A program made the translations under genes and the position numbers. Below, in pieces: positions 40,394-44,521 of a stretch of 44,521 nt of DNA. The stretch's first letter is position 1. The number at the start of each line of letters is the position of its first letter. The stretch comes from Anaerolineae bacterium (GTDB lineage: Bacteria > Chloroflexota > Anaerolineae > Promineifilales > Promineifilaceae): contig JAUIAP010000049.1 in the NCBI GenBank assembly GCA_030425205.1, forward strand, positions 1 to 44,521. The letters run 5' to 3'. Under the pieces are notes generated by a model. It was not told the DNA's origin. It did no database searches and was given only the letters and a program-made list of their open reading frames with translations.

Positions 40394-42942
40394 GTTTGTG
40401 CTAGGTGGTATTGCAGCAGGTGTTGTGTCCAGTCGTCAGCGGCGGCTTGCCGCGCCTGCTGCCACCATTCGGCCGCCTGTTGCGGCGCGTTGCGCTGCTG
40501 TGCCAATCGCGCCAACAGCGCATACGGTTCAACGGTGAGCTGTGGAAGTTGCGCTGCCTCAGCACGCCGTAGGGCATCTAGGAGCAGTTTTTCTGCCTCC
40601 GCCAGCGCACCATGCGCTAGATGATAGGCACCCAATGTGCCCAACAAACGAATGCGATTGCGCAGATCGGTTACGCCCGCATGTGCGCGTTGCTGCACAT
40701 CGGGCAGGAGCGATTCGGCCGATTCCCACTCTTTTGTCTGAACGAGAAACCCAAACAACGAGGTCAGCACCGTATCAACTGTCTCACGCGCATCGGTGGT
40801 TTGGGCTAAGTGCCACGCTTGGTTGAGCTTTTCGGCCGATTCCACCACATTGCCGCACTGCCAGAGCGCGTTGCCCCAGTTGTTGAGAATCAAGGCGCGG
40901 GTCGTCGCTGAGGCGGTTGCGGCAAACGGCCAACTTTGAGCAAATAACAAGCATGCTTGCTCAAACTGAGTTTGAAAGTGCGCGATCATGCCCAACGTGT
41001 TGATGGCCAGCGCATGAAACTCAGGCGGACGGTTGAGTTCAACCACAACATCGTGCGCCATCTCGCCATACTGCATGGCGCGTGTATAGTCGCGGGATTG
41101 GCGATAGTCAATTGCCAAATAGTAAGCCGCCCGACTGATTCCCGCGATGTCAGATTGGGTTTCCGCTTGGGTGAGGGCGGCATGATGGTGGGTCAACGCT
41201 TGTGGCAAGAAGCCCGCCAGCCGATAGAGATTGCCCAGTTGACACAACAGCTTTTGGCGCAGCGGATGGTCTACTGGCGCATGGTGACAGGCGGTCGCAA
41301 GCGACTGAATCCACGCGACCCATTCCTGACTGTGATGGGCAAATGGATAAAGGTCAGCCATGAGCGTCGCGCACACCTCCCATGTAGCGGGTTCAGCGCA
41401 AGCAACCGCGCTGAGTCGGGCGAGGTTGGGGGAGGCGGTGTCGAATAGATCGGCCGATGTGACCTGCTCGCGCCAGTAGGCACAGGCACGCTGGATGACT
41501 TCGTGTAGTGACGGGACAGGATGCAGAGTATGCAAATAGGAGCGGGTGAGGGGATGAATGGCGTAATGGGAAGGCGCGGTGAATTCGGCCGAAATTACAC
41601 GGCGTTCTACCAGCGCAAGGTCAAGCAATTGTGCCAATGCCCCCCAGAATATCGGTGCGTCGTTCCCGCTGATGTGTGCCAGATAGTCGGCACGACTGCC
41701 GCTATCGGCGACCAGAAAGAGCATTAAGAAAAGCTGCCGACTTGCAGGGGTCAGCAGCTGCCACAGGCGTGCATAAATGTGCTGGTACAGTGCGGCAATG
41801 TCGGGGATTGCGGCATGGTGGAACTGGCTCAACACCTCCGCAATGCCATGATAGCCAACAAGCTTGACAACCAGTTGAATCGCTTGGGGATGGCCGCCGA
41901 CATGCGTGTAAAAGCGCGCCAGCGTGTCCGCATCCGCATCCGCTAAGTCGCGCACACCCGCCAGTTTCCCGAGCTCTAACAACAACTCGGTGGCCGCTGC
42001 CTCTGCCAACGGTTTGAGCGGATGGACAAAGAGATGGGGTTCGCGTGGGGGATGAATTCGGCCGATGAGCAGCAGTTTGCTCGGTTGGATAAATTGAAAA
42101 AGCCGACCGTATAGCGGCAGCAGGTCGGCAGGATTATCCAATCCATCGATCACGACAAGAATAGGCACCTGCGTCAATACACGCTGTAAATGCACCTCTA
42201 AAGTCGCCAGTGAACTGGTCTTGATGCCAAGCTGATCCCCCATACGTCGCAACAGGGCCGCAAACAGGAGATCGACTCTATCCACCACCTGATTGGCAAA
42301 CAGCTCTGACAGGTCGAGCCAGACGACGTGCAAGAAGCGTAGCTCCCGCACCAGTTGCTGCACGACATGATGCGCCAAGACCGTTTTGCCACACCCACCC
42401 AGCCCAGAGAGCGAAACGAGCCAGTAGCGGTCTAGGTCTGCCAATCTTTCAAAGATCAATTGTTCATCATCCGCACGACCGTGTAGCGGTGGATATGCCA
42501 GCGGCGGCAACTGGCGTAGCGTCAATGTGATCGTCTGTTGGCGTAACTGCCGCTCCATCCGCAGCATCACCTGCGCGATTGCCGCTGCTCCCTGTTCAAC
42601 GACGAGGCGGCGCACGGTCGCATGGCTTTCTGTCATCAGAAGCTGTTTGCGCGTTTTGGCGATGGAGAGTTGCTTAAAATAGTAGGCTTCAATTGCGTTG
42701 GCATGAACATGTTGGTCGCGGCCATACGCATGCAGTACGTCGCGTAGCAGTTGTTCTATCTGTGTGGGCTGATCTGCCGCATCGAACCAGCTATCTTGCT
42801 GCATCTTGCGCCACTGCCGTTGCTGCACGAGCAGCAGACTAGACAGCGTGGGCAATGTGACTGCTTCCCACATCTCGGTACGGATGGCGTCGAGGGCATG
42901 GGCAATCTCTTGTGTCAGAATCTCCTGCGCTAGCGTGGTCAT
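40390..42942 (-). CDS. STAND/NB-ARC-type ATPase with TPR repeats
   Basis: An 850-aa signal-transduction ATPase. An N-terminal helical domain (1-150) is followed by a nucleotide-binding domain with Walker A GLGGCGKT (about 180-187), Walker B ILVVIDGLDN (about 259-268) and a winged-helix-like segment. A long C-terminal tetratricopeptide superhelix (about 530-850) contains recurring LGNLYRLAGFLPQAL-type helices. STAND proteins act as switchable hubs in regulation or defence and are abundant in Chloroflexota. No effector domain (nuclease, TIR, protease) is obvious, so a defence role is not supported. ATG 42942 (MTTLAQE) is preferred; GTG 42978 is possible because an AGGGG lies before it. Confidence 0.85.
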   Translation of the reverse strand: MTTLAQEILTQEIAHALDAIRTEMWEAVTLPTLSSLLLVQQRQWRKMQQDSWFDAADQPTQIEQLLRDVLHAYGRDQHVHANAIEAYYFKQLSIAKTRKQLLMTESHATVRRLVVEQGAAAIAQVMLRMERQLRQQTITLTLRQLPPLAYPPLHGRADDEQLIFERLADLDRYWLVSLSGLGGCGKTVLAHHVVQQLVRELRFLHVVWLDLSELFANQVVDRVDLLFAALLRRMGDQLGIKTSSLATLEVHLQRVLTQVPILVVIDGLDNPADLLPLYGRLFQFIQPSKLLLIGRIHPPREPHLFVHPLKPLAEAAATELLLELGKLAGVRDLADADADTLARFYTHVGGHPQAIQLVVKLVGYHGIAEVLSQFHHAAIPDIAALYQHIYARLWQLLTPASRQLFLMLFLVADSGSRADYLAHISGNDAPIFWGALAQLLDLALVERRVISAEFTAPSHYAIHPLTRSYLHTLHPVPSLHEVIQRACAYWREQVTSADLFDTASPNLARLSAVACAEPATWEVCATLMADLYPFAHHSQEWVAWIQSLATACHHAPVDHPLRQKLLCQLGNLYRLAGFLPQALTHHHAALTQAETQSDIAGISRAAYYLAIDYRQSRDYTRAMQYGEMAHDVVVELNRPPEFHALAINTLGMIAHFQTQFEQACLLFAQSWPFAATASATTRALILNNWGNALWQCGNVVESAEKLNQAWHLAQTTDARETVDTVLTSLFGFLVQTKEWESAESLLPDVQQRAHAGVTDLRNRIRLLGTLGAYHLAHGALAEAEKLLLDALRRAEAAQLPQLTVEPYALLARLAQQRNAPQQAAEWWQQARQAAADDWTQHLLQYHLAQT

Positions 42943-43081
42943 TTGGACAATTATGAACAACCCTGAACAGCTTTGCACACGATTTGCCCCTTTTGTGTGC
43001 GTAGTTGTGGTTTATGGAAAGTTTATGTTGGGGTATGATTGGCGTTATTGAGTTCCAGGGTTAGCAATACGAGGGTTTCTC

Positions 43082-43117
43082 CCAAAATGTCCGAGAATAT
43101 TGGCTCGGGCATTTTGG
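43082..43117 (-). terminator. Terminator-like hairpin after the histidine kinase gene
   Basis: A 14-bp stem CCAAAATGTCCGAG (43082-43095, one wobble) with 43104-43117 and an 8-base loop lies between the kinase stop and the STAND gene. It separates the two minus-strand transcripts. Confidence 0.6.
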
Positions 43118-43184
43118 CATTCTCCAACCTTAGTCCAAGAATGAGGATATAGTGAAATCGGATGTCTACCGTCTCTATGCTCGA

Positions 43185-44300
43185 CTATGTTAGGGGTAGG
43201 GTCACGACGAGGGTTGTGCCAGCGTCGGGCTGACTCTTAAGCTCAAACCGTCCCGCGATTTCACGTGCTCGCTGTTGCATATTCACAAGCCCGTGACCAA
43301 TACGGTTGTGGCGCGTGGCGGGGTCAAACCCAACGCCATCATCGCGGATGATGAGTGTAAGCGTTTGGTCCTCTTCCACAACGGAAACCCAAACGCGGCT
43401 TGCCTTCGCGTGACGCGCAACGTTTGCCAGTGCTTCTTGTGCTGTGAGAAAGATGGTTCGGCCGAAGGCAGCAGTCAAGCTTGCAGAAACATCATAGTGC
43501 AACTCAATCGGCACCAGCATGTTCGCCTCAAACTCGCGTACAAGCTGCTCGATCCCCTGTTGTAAGTTGCCACCAAAGCGACGGGGGCGCAAATCCATGA
43601 TGTAGTTGCGGATGTCATGGATCGCGTCGTCAAGCTGACCAAGCGCAAGCCCAAGCAACTCGTCCGATTCGCTGGCATTGTCGGGCAGCACCATTTTGGC
43701 GGTTTCGACCGATAAGCCCACGCCGTAAACCGCCTGAATCACGCCGTCATGTAAATCCATGCCGATGCGCGTGCGTTCTTCCAGCACGGCAAGTTGCTCG
43801 ACCTGTTGAAAAAGGCGAGCGTTCTGGATGGCGGCGGCGGCGTTGGCAGCGAGCATTTCGATCAGGAGGGCATCATCGTCCGAAAATTCCTCTGCCTCCA
43901 TCTTCTCCGTCAAGTACAAATTCCCCAATACCTCCCCCGCCACCATGATCGGCACACCGAGAAAGCTCTCCATCGGTGGATGATGCTCTGGCAGGCCGTA
44001 TGAGCGCGGGTCGTCGCTGATTTTAGGAATCCGAATGGTGCGTTTTTCATTGATGATCGCACCCAGCAGACCGCGACCGCGCGGCAAATGCCCGATCAGC
44101 GGGACCAATCCCGTCTGCATCCCGCTGTGAATAAATGATTCCAAATAGCCGTCTTTATTAGAGACACCCAGCGCAGCATAGCGGGCATCCGCGAGCGAAC
44201 GCGCCGCCTCCACGATCTGCAGTAACACCTTATCGAGGTCGAGTTCGCTGGCGACTAACAATGTCGCTTGGTGGAGGGATTGAAGCGTAGAATCTTTCAT
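43185..44300 (-). CDS. GAF-domain sensor histidine kinase (HisKA_3/NarX-like)
   Basis: A 371-aa cytosolic sensor kinase. The GAF domain (about 15-165, FLGVPIMVAGEVLGNLYL) would bind a small ligand or a cofactor. The dimerisation/phosphoacceptor domain is of HisKA_3 type with His184 in MDLHDGVIQ. The HATPase domain has an N-box-like EALANVARHAKA, DDGVGFD and GHGLVNMQQRA. There are no membrane segments. It autophosphorylates His184 and should pass the phosphate to the NarL-type regulator encoded just upstream. The 60-base gap holds a 21-bp inverted repeat. The signal is unknown; several GAF kinases of this type sense redox or gases, but no cofactor-binding cysteine or histidine pattern is evident. 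Confidence 0.9.
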   Translation of the reverse strand: MKDSTLQSLHQATLLVASELDLDKVLLQIVEAARSLADARYAALGVSNKDGYLESFIHSGMQTGLVPLIGHLPRGRGLLGAIINEKRTIRIPKISDDPRSYGLPEHHPPMESFLGVPIMVAGEVLGNLYLTEKMEAEEFSDDDALLIEMLAANAAAAIQNARLFQQVEQLAVLEERTRIGMDLHDGVIQAVYGVGLSVETAKMVLPDNASESDELLGLALGQLDDAIHDIRNYIMDLRPRRFGGNLQQGIEQLVREFEANMLVPIELHYDVSASLTAAFGRTIFLTAQEALANVARHAKASRVWVSVVEEDQTLTLIIRDDGVGFDPATRHNRIGHGLVNMQQRAREIAGRFELKSQPDAGTTLVVTLPLT

Positions 44301-44305
44301 AATCT

Positions 44306-44361
44306 GGAGCGCGGACGCCTCGTCCGTCGCTAGTTTCTCGCGGACGAGGCGTCCGCGCTCC
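44306..44361. repeat. 21-bp perfect inverted repeat between regulator and kinase genes
   Basis: GGAGCGCGGACGCCTCGTCC and one further base (44306-44326) are exactly inverted at 44341-44361 around a 14-base loop. The arm reaches into the stop codon of the upstream response regulator gene. The arms themselves contain a near-palindrome (CGGACG..CGTCCG). This looks like a REP-type intergenic repeat rather than a simple terminator, since there is no T-run. Confidence 0.6.
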
Positions 44362-44521
44362 TAGAGGGTATCTTGCAGTTTATGTTCAATGGCATAGGCG
44401 GCCGCTTCGGCGCGGTTATGCAGGTGCAGCTTGGAGAGAACGTTGCTGACATAGTTGCGAACGGTGCCATCGCTCAGGTGTAGCTCTTTGGCGATTTGGC
44501 GGTTGGTCGCGCCGTGAGAGA
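44361..44521 (-). CDS. NarL/LuxR-family response regulator, C-terminal fragment
   Basis: The minus-strand frame ends at TAG (44361-44363) and runs off the window. The visible 52 codons are a LuxR-type helix-turn-helix (GATNRQIAKELHLSDGTV, then NYVSNVLSKL). This is the DNA-binding end of a NarL-type response regulator. Being 60 bases upstream of a HisKA_3 kinase in the same orientation, it is its expected partner. The receiver domain lies outside the window. Confidence 0.9.
   Translation of the reverse strand, partial: SHGATNRQIAKELHLSDGTVRNYVSNVLSKLHLHNRAEAAAYAIEHKLQDTL

Larger units (their letters stand above)
1202..43465. repeat. Dispersed highly iterated palindrome TCGGCCGA
   Basis: The octamer TCGGCCGA recurs through the window, by eye about fifty times. 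Examples are 1202-1209, 2028-2035, 4333-4340 and 43458-43465. In every copy examined the flanking bases are A or T, so the unit is W-TCGGCCGA-W. It occurs in coding sequence and in intergenic gaps alike, in different frames. It is missing from the transferred MerR gene (26375-27253). Confidence 0.85.

Noticed and set aside
40390..42942. STAND ATPase as an antiphage defence gene (Avs-like)
   Set aside because: NTPase and TPR parts are present, but no nuclease, TIR, protease or membrane effector domain and no defence neighbours are visible.

Overview
The window (about 44.5 kb, moderately GC-rich) looks like a chromosomal segment of a Chloroflexota bacterium (Anaerolineae/Caldilineae-like). This placement is an inference from gene content: an ATP-type PEP carboxykinase, a heliorhodopsin, a MerR-B12 photoreceptor, STAND/TPR ATPases, GAF-HisKA_3 kinases and very large secreted proteins with C-terminal membrane anchors. 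No rRNA, tRNA, CRISPR array or transposase was found. The perfect palindrome TCGGCCGA, nearly always flanked by A/T, recurs about fifty times across genes and intergenic DNA and acts as a genome signature.

Layout. 1-8.4 kb: the 3' end of pckA, a DsbA-like lipoprotein, an SLC13/TrkA-C permease, a hypothetical protein, a 1110-aa secreted metalloprotease/phosphatase fusion and a DUF308 (HdeD-like) membrane protein. 8.5-9.3 kb: a thioredoxin-TPR (CnoX/YbbN-like) protein. 9.46-13.9 kb: a light-sensing locus. A CarH/LitR-like MerR-cobalamin regulator has the full adenosylcobalamin photoreceptor signature. It is followed by an apparent operon of a truncated sigma-70-like protein, an OmpR-type response regulator, a CIA30-domain protein and a heliorhodopsin. 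TGTACA boxes lie on both promoters, so I propose that the B12 photoreceptor controls itself and the heliorhodopsin operon. This is the most interesting system in the window.

13.9-26.2 kb: an accessory sugar-catabolism island: split transketolase N-subunit, peptide/sugar ABC remnant, DUF5060/DUF4038 glycosidase, two nucleoside-hydrolase-like paralogues, VOC protein, aldo/keto reductase, two SDR dehydrogenases/epimerases, cyclase and FAH-type dehydratase. The genes from 22 to 26 kb are tightly packed and intact. The 14.6-22 kb part carries scars: an ABC solute-binding protein fused in frame to an ABC ATPase, a glycosidase that has apparently lost its catalytic core between two Trp-Trp-Ser codon runs, and short fragments of other genes. 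26.3-27.3 kb: an AT-rich, probably transferred MerR regulator with a long-spacer promoter.

27.4-31.7 kb: a plasmid-like replication/partition block on the minus strand: parA, a ribbon-helix-helix partner, a P22-type antirepressor, a hairpin-rich region and a possible replication initiator. A two-block, helically phased heptamer array (GAAGTCA) lies upstream of parA and is a candidate centromere/operator.

32.0-44.5 kb: an SGNH-hydrolase surface protein, a 1967-aa secreted multidomain protein preceded by a 67-aa small gene, a STAND ATPase with TPRs, and a NarL-type regulator/GAF-histidine kinase pair cut by the window end.
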